This document shows, piece after piece, positions 29,861-38,493 of a stretch of 47,147 nucleotides of DNA. Every line of letters starts with the position of its first letter. Positions within the stretch are counted from its first letter, which is position 1. Made by a program: the position numbers and the translations under genes. The notes under the pieces are model-generated. The model did no database searches and was not told where the DNA came from. It saw only the letters and a list, made by a program, of their open reading frames with translations. Source of the DNA: Burkholderiaceae bacterium (GTDB lineage: Bacteria > Pseudomonadota > Gammaproteobacteria > Burkholderiales > Burkholderiaceae_C); the NCBI GenBank assembly GCA_024235955.1, contig JACKLJ010000007.1, forward strand, positions 1 to 47,147, written 5' to 3'.

Positions 29861-30340
29861 TCAGCGATGCGCCTGCTTCATGGCGCGCTCCACCTCGCGC
29901 TTGCCTTCGCGCTCCTTGATGGTGTCGCGCTTGTCGTGCGTGGCCTTGCCCTTGGCCAGCGCGATCTCGCATTTCACGCGGCCGTTCTTCCAGTGCAGGT
30001 TGAGCGGCACCAGGGTGTAGCCTTTCTGCTCCACCTTGCCGATCAGGCGGCGGATCTCGTCGCCGTGCATCAGCAGCTTCTTGCTGCGCACGGCGTCCGG
30101 CCGCACATGGGTGCTGGCCGTGCCCAGCGGGTTGATCTGGCAGCCGATCACGAACAACTCGCCGCCCCGGATGACCACGTAGCCGTCGGTCAGCTGGGCC
30201 TTGCCGGCGCGCAGGGCCTTCACTTCCCAGCCTTCCAGCACCATCCCGGCCTCGAAGCGCTCTTCGAAGAAGTAGTTGAACGCGGCCTTCTTGTTGTCGG
30301 CGATGACCGGGTTCTTGGCGGCGTTTTTGGAAGTGGCCAT
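29861..30340 (-). CDS. smpB: SsrA-binding protein SmpB
   Basis: SmpB binds tmRNA and brings it to stalled ribosomes for trans-translation. The 159-residue protein has the OB-fold core (NYFFEERFEAGMVLEGWEVK, GCQINPLGTAST) and the C-terminal basic tail. The start at 30340 (MATSKNAAKNP) fits the family; an ATG three codons upstream is possible. No clear Shine-Dalgarno is seen for either. The gene is divergent from ratA, with 83 bases between the starts. No tmRNA gene is in the window. Confidence 0.95.
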   Translation of the reverse strand: MATSKNAAKNPVIADNKKAAFNYFFEERFEAGMVLEGWEVKALRAGKAQLTDGYVVIRGGELFVIGCQINPLGTASTHVRPDAVRSKKLLMHGDEIRRLIGKVEQKGYTLVPLNLHWKNGRVKCEIALAKGKATHDKRDTIKEREGKREVERAMKQAHR

Positions 30341-30423
30341 TGGTGGCATATGGGCGCGATGCGCCGGCTTGCAAGCGGCGTGCAAAAGAGCGCCGCCTAA
30401 AATCAAGGCAAAGCGCGCATTCT

Positions 30424-30873
30424 ATGAAAAACGTTCACAAGACCGTCCTGCTCTGGTACGCCGCCCAGGAAATGTTCGACCTGGTGGTCGACGTGGCCCG
30501 CTACCCCGAGTTCCTGCCCTGGTGCGACCACGCCCGGGTGCTGTCCGAATCCGAGCACGGCATGGAAGCCGAGGTCGGCATCGCCTTCATGGGCGTGCGC
30601 CAGAGCTTTTGCACCCGCAACGAGCACGTGCCCGGCCGTGAGGTGCGGCTGCACCTGGTCAAGGGCCCTTTTTCCAAACTGGAGGGGGTGTGGACCTTCA
30701 CGCCCCTGGGCAACGGCACCGAGCGCGCCTGCAAGGTCGATCTGAAGCTGGACTACGGCTTCTCCAGCCGCACCCTGGCCGCGCTGGTGGGCCCCGTGTT
30801 CGACAAGATCGCCGGCAGCCTGGTGGACGCCTTCGTCAAGCGGGCCGAGCAGGTCTACGGCCAGCCGGCGTGA
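30424..30873 (+). CDS. ratA: RatA/Coq10-type START-domain protein
   Basis: A 149-residue SRPBCC (START/Coq10) protein. The block VDVARYPEFLPWCDHARVL at residues 21-39 is typical of RatA/YfjG-like proteins. Some relatives inhibit ribosome subunit joining, while others bind ubiquinone, and the sequence alone does not decide between these. The start at 30424 (MKNVHKTV) is chosen because the upstream codons run through the smpB promoter region. It overlaps rnfH by four bases (GTGA). Confidence 0.85.
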   Translation: MKNVHKTVLLWYAAQEMFDLVVDVARYPEFLPWCDHARVLSESEHGMEAEVGIAFMGVRQSFCTRNEHVPGREVRLHLVKGPFSKLEGVWTFTPLGNGTERACKVDLKLDYGFSSRTLAALVGPVFDKIAGSLVDAFVKRAEQVYGQPA

Positions 30874-31223
30874 GCGTGGCCGCCGCATCCGCGCTCCACG
30901 TCACCGTGGCCTGCGCGCCCGGCCCGCGCCAGGTGCTGGAGATCGCCCTGGAACTGCCCCCAGGCAGCTGCGTGCGCGACGCGCTGGCAGCGGCGGATCT
31001 GGCGCGCGCCTGCCCGGAACTGGACCTAGACGCCTGCACCGTCGCCGTCGGCGGCCGCAAGGCCGGCCCGGAGCAGCCGCTGCGCGAGCACGACCGCGTG
31101 GAGGTGCTGCGCCCGCTTGTGGTGGACCCCAAGGTGGCGCGGCGCGAGCGCTTCTCGCGCCAGGGCGCGCGCACCGCGGGCCTGTTCGCCAAACGGCGGC
31201 CTGGAGCCAAGCCTGGTTACTGA
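30870..31223 (+). CDS. rnfH: RnfH-family ubiquitin-like protein
   Basis: A 117-residue RnfH-type beta-grasp protein of unknown exact role, conserved beside ratA. The fold pattern includes LHVTVACAPGPRQVLEIALELPPG near the N-terminus and VEVLRPLVVDPKVARRERF near the end. The GTG start overlaps the ratA stop in GTGA, so the two are translated together. Confidence 0.85.
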   Translation: MSVAAASALHVTVACAPGPRQVLEIALELPPGSCVRDALAAADLARACPELDLDACTVAVGGRKAGPEQPLREHDRVEVLRPLVVDPKVARRERFSRQGARTAGLFAKRRPGAKPGY

Positions 31224-31230
31224 TTTCTGA

Positions 31231-31286
31231 ACAAAATCGGGCTCCAGCCCTTTGGTGACGGGCGCAGGCAGCTATGAAAAGATGAG
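31231..31286 (-). repeat. Dispersed intergenic repeat, copy 5
   Basis: On the minus strand it holds ATAGCTGCCTGCGCCCGTC and then AAGGGCTGGAGCCCGATTT, the closest copy to the consensus. It follows the rnfH stop codon by eight bases. The remaining gap to 31430 holds no gene that I can see. Confidence 0.8.
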
Positions 31287-31429
31287 TGATCTGCCGGCCA
31301 CGGCGATGTGCCGGTCAGCGGCTGGCGGCGGAGTGGCCGGGATTCACGGCCGGCCACAACTGGCCGCCGGCGCACACGGCGCCTCGGCGGGCTTGACCTG
31401 AGAGCCGGCCGAAGAACTCAGCAACAGCG

Positions 31430-31467
31430 GGTGGAAATAAAAGCCAGCGCGGTCTTACGGCGCGGGC
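31430..31467 (-). terminator. Candidate intrinsic terminator of the DUF4124 gene
   Basis: On the minus strand GCCCGCGC and GCGCTGGC can pair with one mismatch and a short loop, followed by TTTTATTT. It lies about 35 bases past the stop of the gene at 31502. Confidence 0.5.
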
Positions 31468-31501
31468 AGGACGGGCGGGCTGCTGCGGCCCGCCGCGCGC
31501 A

Positions 31502-32020
31502 TCACTTGCAGTCGGCGCTGATGATGTCCTGGGCGCGCTTCATCTCGACGGCGCGGGCCTGGTCGTCCAGCACCTCGCGCTCGCCATTGGCGTTCAGGCG
31601 GGCGATGCGCATACCGGAATCCAGCGTGGCCTTGGCTTCCTGGGCGCGCTTGCAGTTGTCGGCCTTCTGGGCGGCCTGCTTGGCTTCGGCGTCCTTCTTC
31701 TTGGCGGCGTCGGCGGCTTCGGCCTGCTTCTTCTTCTCTTCCAGCGATTTGTCCACGCCACCCGGGGCCGATGCGGCTGCCACCGGCTTGGCCGCGGCGG
31801 CCCCCTCGGGTAGGGCTTCCGCACCCACGGGATGTGCAGGGGCGGGGGCACGCGCGCCGCGCGGTTGCGCCAGGATGTTCTTGGCCGGCACGTCGGCTGG
31901 CGGCGGGCGATCGCTGAAGACGCGGCGGCCGTCCTTGTCGATCCACTGGTACTGGGCCGAAGCCGCCAGGCTCACGGCCAGCGCGGCACCGAAGAACAGG
32001 ACACGAAAGTAGTACTTCAT
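31502..32020 (-). CDS. Exported DUF4124-domain protein
   Basis: A 172-residue secreted protein. A signal peptide (about residues 1-22, ending AASA) is followed by the DUF4124 pattern QYQWIDKDGRRVFSDRPPP. Residues 85-130 are a Lys/Ala/Glu-rich likely coiled coil, and the C-terminus ends ADCK with a paired Cys further upstream. Such proteins sit between rnfH and guaB in many Burkholderiales as I recall. Function unknown. Confidence 0.8.
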   Translation of the reverse strand: MKYYFRVLFFGAALAVSLAASAQYQWIDKDGRRVFSDRPPPADVPAKNILAQPRGARAPAPAHPVGAEALPEGAAAAKPVAAASAPGGVDKSLEEKKKQAEAADAAKKKDAEAKQAAQKADNCKRAQEAKATLDSGMRIARLNANGEREVLDDQARAVEMKRAQDIISADCK

Positions 32021-32216
32021 GGGGCATGCAGTGTAACGGCGCCAGCGCGCCGATGCACCTATTGGAACGCCCTATGGCCGCGTGCGGGCGACAAACGGCC
32101 GAGCAGCGGCCCAAATTGCAGCGGTTTGTGGCCTTTTCGCACAGGCGTGCAGCGCGCCGGCCACCGGGGAAATGCCCGCAAGCGGCCGTTAGAATCCGTC
32201 TTTTGGAGCTTTCACC

Positions 32217-33686
32217 ATGCGCCTTCTCGGCAACGCGCTCACGTTCGACGACGTTCTGCTCGTCCCCGCGTTCTCCCAGGTCCTGCCCAAGGACGTCGAT
32301 CTTTCCACCCAGTTCACCCGCCGCATCCGCCTGAACCTGCCCCTGGTTTCGGCGGCCATGGACACCGTCACCGAGGCGCGGCTGGCCATCGCCATCGCCC
32401 AGGAAGGCGGCATCGGCATCGTCCACAAGAACCTCAGCGCTCAGGAGCAGGCGGCCCAGGTGGCCAAGGTCAAGCGCTACGAAAGCGGCGTGCTGCGCGA
32501 CCCGGTGGTCATCACCCCCGAGACCACGGTGCTGCAGGTGATGCAGCTGAGCGACGAGCTGGGCATCAGCGGCTTCCCGGTGATCGACCAGGGCCGCGTG
32601 GTCGGCATCGTCACCGGGCGCGACCTGCGCTTCGAGACGCGGCTCGATGTGCCCGTGCGCGAGATCATGACCCCGCGCGAGCAGCTCGTCACCGTGAGCG
32701 AAGGCGCCAGCGCCGAGGAAGCCAAGCGCCTGCTCAACAAGCACAAGCTCGAGCGCCTGCTGATCATCGACAACGCCGATCGCCTGAAGGGCCTGATCAC
32801 CGTCAAGGACATCACCAAGCAGACCACCTTCCCCAACGCCGCGCGCGACGAGGCCGGTCGCCTGCGCGTGGGCGCCGCCGTGGGCGTGGGCGAGGGCACC
32901 GAGGAGCGCGTCGAGGCGCTGGTCAAGGCCGGGGTGGACGCCATCGTCGTCGACACCGCGCACGGCCACAGCAAGGGCGTGATCGAGCGCGTGCGCTGGG
33001 TCAAGCAGAACTACCCGCAGGTCGATGTGATCGGCGGCAACATCGCCACCGGCGCCGCAGCCCGCGCGCTGGCCGACGTGGGCGCCGACGGCGTCAAGGT
33101 GGGCATCGGCCCCGGCAGCATCTGCACCACCCGCATCGTGGCCGGCGTGGGCGTGCCGCAGATCACCGCCATCGACAACGTGGCCACCGCGCTGCAGGGC
33201 AGCGGCGTGCCCCTGATCGGCGACGGCGGCATCCGCTTCTCGGGCGACATCTCCAAGGCCATCGCCGCAGGCGCCAGCACCGTGATGATGGGCGGCATGT
33301 TCGCCGGCACCGAAGAAGCGCCGGGCGAAATCGTGCTCTACCAGGGCCGCAGCTACAAGAGCTACCGCGGCATGGGCAGCATCGGCGCCATGCAGCAGGG
33401 CAGCGCCGACCGCTACTTCCAGGAAAGCAGCACCGGCAACCCCAACGCCGACAAGCTGGTGCCCGAAGGCATCGAAGGCCGCGTGCCCTACAAGGGCAGC
33501 GTGGTCGCCATCATCTTCCAGATGGCCGGCGGCCTGCGCGCCAGCATGGGCTACTGCGGCTGCCCCACCATCGACGCCATGCGCGAGCAGGCCGAGTTCG
33601 TCCAGATCACCGCCGCCGGCATCCGTGAATCGCACGTGCACGACGTGCAGATCACGAAGGAAGCGCCGAACTATCGGGCGGATTGA
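32217..33686 (+). CDS. guaB: IMP dehydrogenase GuaB
   Basis: GuaB oxidises IMP to XMP with NAD, the committed step to GMP. The 489-residue protein is of normal length. The TIM barrel is split by two CBS domains (about residues 91-205). The catalytic cysteine loop is GPGSICTTRIV with Cys303, and GGIRFSGDISKA binds the phosphate. GGAG lies eight bases before the ATG. Its pathway partner guaA lies 11.5 kb downstream, with unrelated genes between. Confidence 0.97.
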   Translation: MRLLGNALTFDDVLLVPAFSQVLPKDVDLSTQFTRRIRLNLPLVSAAMDTVTEARLAIAIAQEGGIGIVHKNLSAQEQAAQVAKVKRYESGVLRDPVVITPETTVLQVMQLSDELGISGFPVIDQGRVVGIVTGRDLRFETRLDVPVREIMTPREQLVTVSEGASAEEAKRLLNKHKLERLLIIDNADRLKGLITVKDITKQTTFPNAARDEAGRLRVGAAVGVGEGTEERVEALVKAGVDAIVVDTAHGHSKGVIERVRWVKQNYPQVDVIGGNIATGAAARALADVGADGVKVGIGPGSICTTRIVAGVGVPQITAIDNVATALQGSGVPLIGDGGIRFSGDISKAIAAGASTVMMGGMFAGTEEAPGEIVLYQGRSYKSYRGMGSIGAMQQGSADRYFQESSTGNPNADKLVPEGIEGRVPYKGSVVAIIFQMAGGLRASMGYCGCPTIDAMREQAEFVQITAAGIRESHVHDVQITKEAPNYRAD

Positions 33687-33702
33687 ATTGGGGGCCTTCA
33701 GG

Positions 33703-34344
33703 ATGATTGGGCGCTGGCTGCGTCTCTCAATAAGGCATTGGATTATTGAGCCACGGGTGGTGTGGTTCGCTCTGATAGTGATCTTTTTTTCACTATCTTG
33801 CTTATTCTTTGGGCAAATCACCGAAAAGAAAATAAGATTGATAGGCTTGGCGCTGCAGGTCTTTGGTATGGGGGCTGTATTATGTGGAATTCGACAAACA
33901 AGGCTATTTTTTCAAAAGCCCAATATTTTTAATCGTGTTGTTGCACGAGTGAGAAATAGACCTCGGCCTAGACCTTCAAAAATTATTGGGTCGGGCTATG
34001 CCACCGTTCCAGAATTTACAGCGAGCGGCTCCGGCTATTCATGGTTTCAAAACAAAAATGGTTGTGGTGTAGAGTTTCGACTGGACTCTATTGAACGTAA
34101 CCTTATCATGGTTCGGGAAATGACTCTTCGCTTGCGGGAAGAATGTAGGGAGTCGTCTGAGCTATTTGACACAACCGTTAATCGAGAAACTTCCAATTTA
34201 AGAAGATCAGTAGACGAGGCAAATGAGCGTCTTGAGAATGCTTCGACTGGTGGGCTTGATGTATCGTTGATGGGGGCTGTTTGGTTGATGATTGGTGTTA
34301 TTTTGAGCACAGCATCAATTGAATTTTTTTATTTGATGAAATGA
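33703..34344 (+). CDS. Hypothetical AT-rich membrane protein
   Basis: A 213-residue protein of unknown function. It has two hydrophobic segments near the N-terminus (about residues 19-37 and 43-61), a charged, coiled-coil-prone region (about 130-185) and a C-terminal hydrophobic segment (VSLMGAVWLMIGVILSTAS). The gene is AT-rich with rare codons for this genome, in contrast to guaB 17 bases upstream. The ATG at 33703 follows AGG closely; a TTG at 33688 is an alternative. It looks like a foreign gene inserted after guaB. Confidence 0.65.
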   Translation: MIGRWLRLSIRHWIIEPRVVWFALIVIFFSLSCLFFGQITEKKIRLIGLALQVFGMGAVLCGIRQTRLFFQKPNIFNRVVARVRNRPRPRPSKIIGSGYATVPEFTASGSGYSWFQNKNGCGVEFRLDSIERNLIMVREMTLRLREECRESSELFDTTVNRETSNLRRSVDEANERLENASTGGLDVSLMGAVWLMIGVILSTASIEFFYLMK

Positions 34345-34405
34345 AAATCGCCAAGGCCTTGTTCATGGACGGTGAATAGAACGGCGAGTCAAGACATTGG
34401 CTTTG

Positions 34406-34466
34406 GTAGCTCCTGATTTCATAGCTGCCTGCGCCCGTCATTCCTAGGCTTGAGCCCGATTTGATG
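34406..34466 (+). repeat. Dispersed intergenic repeat, copy 6
   Basis: Plus-strand ATAGCTGCCTGCGCCCGTC, with AGCTCCTGATTTC at the left and GAGCCCGATTTGATG at the right. It lies in the 266-base gap between two convergent genes; I see nothing else in that gap. Confidence 0.8.
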
Positions 34467-34610
34467 CTCAAGGTTCAGACAAAACCAGGCAGGCCGCAGG
34501 GGCATCGCGGCCGGCCCCGTCACCACGCCGCACCCGCTCCTCAGCGCCGGGCCGCTACTGAACAGCCTGCGCACTGACCCGCGGCACCAAGGCCGCCGCC
34601 GGCCCCGGCC

Positions 34611-37238
34611 TCAGCGGAAGCTGTTCTTCAGATCCCCCACCTGCAAGGTGTAGTCCAGCTGGTTGGTGCCCTGGCTGTTCAGGCCCTGCTCGCAGTTGAA
34701 GGTGGACGACTGGTCGTCGTAGGGGAAGGTGTAGCAGGTGGGGCAGGCCATCTTGAGCCACGAGATCGTCGGGTACACGTACTGCACCCAGGTGGGGTTG
34801 GCAGTGGTGTAGGCCACGGCCGGCCGGGTGATGGGGGCGGCCGCCGGGGTGAGCACGGTGTTGGCGGCGTCCCAGTTGGTGCCGCCGCAGGCCAGGCCGG
34901 TGTCGGTGGAAGGCGGCTGGGTGGCGTAGGTGCTGTAGATGGTGGCGGCAGGGTTGGTGCAGAGCTGCAACTGGCCCACCGTCACGCCGCTGGCGTTGCC
35001 GGTGGCAAAGCCGAACACCGTGTTGCCGGCGTTGCCCGCGGTCTGGTTCCAGCCCCAGAGCTGGTTGGCGCTGGCCCATTGCTGGAAGGCGCCGCACACG
35101 CGCTGGTTGCCGCTGGCCTGCGAAAGGTAGTTGGCGTTCCAGCCGCAGACGGTGTCGCCCGTGGTGGATGAGGAGCAGGTGCCTTGCGCGCTGCACACGG
35201 TGGGTGCGGCCTTGTTGGACGGGCTGACCACGGCGTAGTAAGAAGCCGGTGAATCCGTCACCGGTGCCGGGAAGTTGGCGGCCGTGGGCGCCAGCGCCCA
35301 GGTGCTGGCGGGCAGGGTGTAGGCGCTGTCGGTGGCGCCGGTGCCGGTCTGGGCCGTGGCCGAACCGGCGGTGCCGCAGGCGTAGGGCGTGGTGATGCTG
35401 CCGCCCTGGCCGCCCGGCACGGCGCTGCCGGCCGCCTTGCCGCTGGCGGCACTGGGGCCCAGGGCCAGCGCATTGCTCACGCCGTTGATGATCGACACGT
35501 CGTAGAAATCGACGGCGTTGTGCTGGTAGGTGACTTCGGCCACGGTCTGGGCCGGGTTGGGGGGCGAGGTGCCGGGCGTGGTGGGCGCTGCCGGGCAGCC
35601 CGTGGCATTGGCGCCGCCGGGGCAGTTGAGCGCGTAGTAGCTGCCCGACCACTGGATCTGCTGGCTGCCCGAGGTCACGCCCGCGAAGCCCGGCACCGAG
35701 GCTGTGGCGCTGCTGGCGGGCGCCACCGGGTTGCTGGCGAAGGCCGGCGCATCCCAGAAGCATTGGTAGGGCGTGGTGGGGCCCACGTCCTGCCCGCCCT
35801 GCACGCAGGTAGAGCCGATGGGGCACGCCTGCGCGGGCGCGCTGGTGCCGCAGCCCACCACGCCCGAGCCGGCGGTGGTGGTGGGCGATACGTAGGCGGT
35901 GGCGGTGCCGGAGTTGGCGGCAAACACCACGTAGCGGCTGGAGTTGTTGGTGAAGGTGATGGTGCGGGCGGCGGAGGTCACCGCCGAAGGCGGCACCACC
36001 GTGAGCATGGTCTGCGCCTTGTAGCTGGGCAGGGCGGCGTCGGCCGGCTTGGGCGTGCTGCCGGCCGCCAGCGCCACCGTCACGTTCACCGGGACCTCGG
36101 TGCTCTGGGTGAGCGCGGCAGCGGCCGCGGTGGTCAGCAAATTGAAACCGCAGCCCGAGACGGTGTTGGTCTTGTAGTTCTGGTAGCTGGTGTTGTCGAC
36201 CACCAGCTGGCAGGTCTTGGTGGTGCTGGGGGTGGGCGTGCCGGTGTTGACGCCGGCCGGGTAGTCGTAGAACTGCACCAGCGCCCCGGTGGACGGGTTG
36301 GCGATGCTGAGCGTGACGGTGTAGCTCGCCTGCGTGAGGTTGCTGCCAGACAGGTTGACGAACAGCGGCGCTCCGGCGCCCGCAAAGACCTGGTTTGAGG
36401 CGTTCTGCGACGCCACGCGGATGCGGCCCGGCACCTGGCTGTTCACCGGCACCATCTGGATCTTGATCGGCGTGAAGCCGGCAAAGGCCTGGCCCGGCAC
36501 CTGCCAGGCGCCGGTGACGGCAGCGCTGACGGTGAAGCCGGTGGCAGGCACGCTGGCCGCCGCGAAGGAGCCGGCCACCACGCAGGTGGGCGTGCTGCTG
36601 GTCACGCTGCAGACCGAATTGGTCTGGTAGGTGACCTTGCCGCCGCTGGTGTCGCTGAAGGCAACCGAGATCGGGTTGCTGGCGTACACCGCCTGGCCGT
36701 GCACCTGCGGCATGAACTGCACGGTGAACGCGAACGAGACGTTGGGCGCGGCGTCGTAGTAGGTGAAGCTGGGATCGCTGCTGTAGTGGGCGATGGTGAT
36801 GGTGCCGACGCCGTTGCCGGCCTTCACGGTGACGGCGCCCTGGTCAGAGGCCAGGCCGTCGGATTCGGCGATCAGGTGGGTCGAGCCCAGCTTCTTGCCG
36901 CTCACGGTGACGGTGCAGCCGGTGCTCTCCGTGGTGCCCGCGGGCAGTGCGCAGCTGGCTGGCGAGACCTGGGCCACGTCCGGGTCCGAGACGCTGAAGC
37001 GCACCGTGCGGTTGCCCGAGCCGCTGGTGTCGAGCAGCTCCAGCGGCACCTCCACGGAGTTGCCGCTGTGCACCTCGATGCTGTCGGGGACGATGTTCAG
37101 CCGCGCGCTGGGCGCCGTATTCACGCCGTCGCCGCCACCGCAGGCGGCCAGGCCCAGGGCGGCCAGCGCGAGCAGCAGGGCGTGCGCCTGCCTTGACGGG
37201 CCGGGGCGGTGGAAAGGCGTCTGCGCGGGAAAAGGCAT
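34611..37238 (-). CDS. Large lipoprotein with a C-terminal thaumatin-like domain
   Basis: An 875-residue surface lipoprotein. The lipobox LAAC places lipidation at C33, followed by GGGDG. Residues 45-420 are beta-rich, Ser/Thr/Gly-rich repeats of Ig/BACON-like look. From about residue 425 (AARTITFTNNSSRYVVF) the sequence follows the thaumatin family: VDFYDVSIINGV at 576-587 and CPTCYTFPYDDQSSTFNC at 832-849 correspond to the family's signature blocks, with many cysteines in between. Thaumatin-like proteins in plants act in defence and some bind or cut beta-glucans. GGAG precedes the start. The role here is unknown; a glycan-binding surface protein is an inference. Confidence 0.75.
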   Translation of the reverse strand: MPFPAQTPFHRPGPSRQAHALLLALAALGLAACGGGDGVNTAPSARLNIVPDSIEVHSGNSVEVPLELLDTSGSGNRTVRFSVSDPDVAQVSPASCALPAGTTESTGCTVTVSGKKLGSTHLIAESDGLASDQGAVTVKAGNGVGTITIAHYSSDPSFTYYDAAPNVSFAFTVQFMPQVHGQAVYASNPISVAFSDTSGGKVTYQTNSVCSVTSSTPTCVVAGSFAAASVPATGFTVSAAVTGAWQVPGQAFAGFTPIKIQMVPVNSQVPGRIRVASQNASNQVFAGAGAPLFVNLSGSNLTQASYTVTLSIANPSTGALVQFYDYPAGVNTGTPTPSTTKTCQLVVDNTSYQNYKTNTVSGCGFNLLTTAAAAALTQSTEVPVNVTVALAAGSTPKPADAALPSYKAQTMLTVVPPSAVTSAARTITFTNNSSRYVVFAANSGTATAYVSPTTTAGSGVVGCGTSAPAQACPIGSTCVQGGQDVGPTTPYQCFWDAPAFASNPVAPASSATASVPGFAGVTSGSQQIQWSGSYYALNCPGGANATGCPAAPTTPGTSPPNPAQTVAEVTYQHNAVDFYDVSIINGVSNALALGPSAASGKAAGSAVPGGQGGSITTPYACGTAGSATAQTGTGATDSAYTLPASTWALAPTAANFPAPVTDSPASYYAVVSPSNKAAPTVCSAQGTCSSSTTGDTVCGWNANYLSQASGNQRVCGAFQQWASANQLWGWNQTAGNAGNTVFGFATGNASGVTVGQLQLCTNPAATIYSTYATQPPSTDTGLACGGTNWDAANTVLTPAAAPITRPAVAYTTANPTWVQYVYPTISWLKMACPTCYTFPYDDQSSTFNCEQGLNSQGTNQLDYTLQVGDLKNSFR

Positions 37239-37392
37239 GGGCGGCGCTCCGTCGATGATTCTGTGGTCTTACGGTTTACTCTAGCGGTTAGGCTGAGGCG
37301 GAGCAATCGGGTATCCGCACCCATGGCAGGCCGCGCGGCTGCCAAGGGTGCGGCAGGTGTGGAATAGTTGGCAAAGCCCGGGTGACACGGAA

Positions 37393-37450
37393 GTTGCTCC
37401 TGAAAGAAGAGCTGCCTGCGCCCGCCAACAAAGGGCTGGAGGCCAATTTC
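37393..37450 (+). repeat. Dispersed intergenic repeat, copy 7
   Basis: Plus-strand AGCTGCCTGCGCCCGCC preceded by TTGCTCCTGAAAGA and followed by AAGGGCTGGAGGCCAATTTC. The copy sits downstream of the GntR gene stop, between two minus-strand genes. Confidence 0.8.
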
Positions 37451-37494
37451 TTTCAGATTTTGAACAGGGCTTGCCAGCAAGGGCCCGGCGCGCG

Positions 37495-38340
37495 TCAGCG
37501 CCGGATCACCGCGCGGTACGAGAACTTGTCGGGGTGGAAGTACACCTCGGCGAACAGCAGCGGCCGGCCCGCCATGTCGTAGGGCACGAAGCGCATGCGC
37601 AGCAGCGGCGTACCGGGGGCCATGCGCAGCAGCGCGGCGTGCATGCGGTTGGCGGCCACGGCGGAGGCCTCGATGTGGGTGCGCTCCAGGCGCAGCTCCA
37701 GCTTTTCTTCCAGCAGCGTCATCACGTCCTGGGTTTCCACGCCCAGGTCGATCAGCTTGCGGCCCAGTTCGGGCTCGCAGACCACGAAGGCGTAGGCCGC
37801 GGGCTCGTCGTCGACGATGCGCAGGGTGGTGATGGTGAGCACGGTGGCGTCGCGGGCCACGCCCAGGGCGCGCGCCACCAGCGGCTTGACGGTGCCCGTG
37901 GCCACGCTCAGCAGCTGGCCGCCGGTGCGCAGGCCGCGCGATTCCATGACGGCGTTGAAGCCCGCCAGCAGGCCCAGCAACGGCGCATTCGCCGGACGGG
38001 TGACGAAGCTGCCCTTGCCGTTGAAGGTTTCCACCAGCCCTTCGGCCTGCAGCTCCGACAGCGCCTGGCGCACCGTGATGCGGCTGACGTTGAAGGCGGC
38101 CTGCAGCTTGGCCTCGGACGGCAGCTTCTCGCCCGGCGGCAGGCGCTTGGCCAGGATGTCGTCGCGCAGCTTGTTGCGCACCTGCATGAACAGCGGCTCG
38201 GTCGAGGGCGCGCCGGCCACGGCAGCACCCGCTGCCGTGGCCGGCGCGACTTCAGCTGGCGTGTCCTGGGCGAGCTTGGCAGGGCTTGGCATGGGTGGGC
38301 TGGTAGCCGGTACGGGGTTGCTTGGTGTCCTTGGTGTCAC
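37495..38340 (-). CDS. GntR/HutC-family transcriptional regulator
   Basis: A 281-residue regulator. After an Ala/Pro-rich N-terminal tail, residues 48-116 form the GntR winged helix (PSEAKLQAAFNVSRITVRQ is the recognition region). Residues about 135-278 form the UTRA ligand-binding domain of the HutC subfamily. It is transcribed away from the acyl-CoA operon and two palindromes lie in the 153 bases between them, so it probably represses that operon until a substrate or CoA ester is present. Confidence 0.87.
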   Translation of the reverse strand: MTPRTPSNPVPATSPPMPSPAKLAQDTPAEVAPATAAGAAVAGAPSTEPLFMQVRNKLRDDILAKRLPPGEKLPSEAKLQAAFNVSRITVRQALSELQAEGLVETFNGKGSFVTRPANAPLLGLLAGFNAVMESRGLRTGGQLLSVATGTVKPLVARALGVARDATVLTITTLRIVDDEPAAYAFVVCEPELGRKLIDLGVETQDVMTLLEEKLELRLERTHIEASAVAANRMHAALLRMAPGTPLLRMRFVPYDMAGRPLLFAEVYFHPDKFSYRAVIRR

Positions 38341-38381
38341 TTGAGCGTCCGAACCGGCTGGCTCAACGGCCAGGCTGTTAT

Positions 38382-38425
38382 ATCAGGTCTTGCCTGATTC
38401 TATGTGAAGACCTATCATGACAGGT
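38382..38425. promoter_or_regulatory. Paired palindromes, candidate GntR operators
   Basis: ATCAGGTCTTGCCTGAT at 38382-38398 is a perfect inverted repeat of six bases around a five-base centre. ACCTATCATGACAGGT at 38410-38425 is a second palindrome with one mismatched pair. Both lie between the divergent GntR and Bug-receptor genes. The spacing of about 28 bases between centres suggests two dimers on nearly one face of the helix. Confidence 0.6.
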
Positions 38426-38493
38426 GTGGCCAGCGGCTGTGCCAAACGCGTCGCAGCCGGGGTCGCCCACCCGTTCCCACAGGAGACAAACGC

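Noticed and set aside
31455..33821. 788-residue open frame antisense to guaB and through the DUF4124 gene
   Set aside because: It joins two unrelated genes and shows no family signature; guaB is certain on the plus strand.
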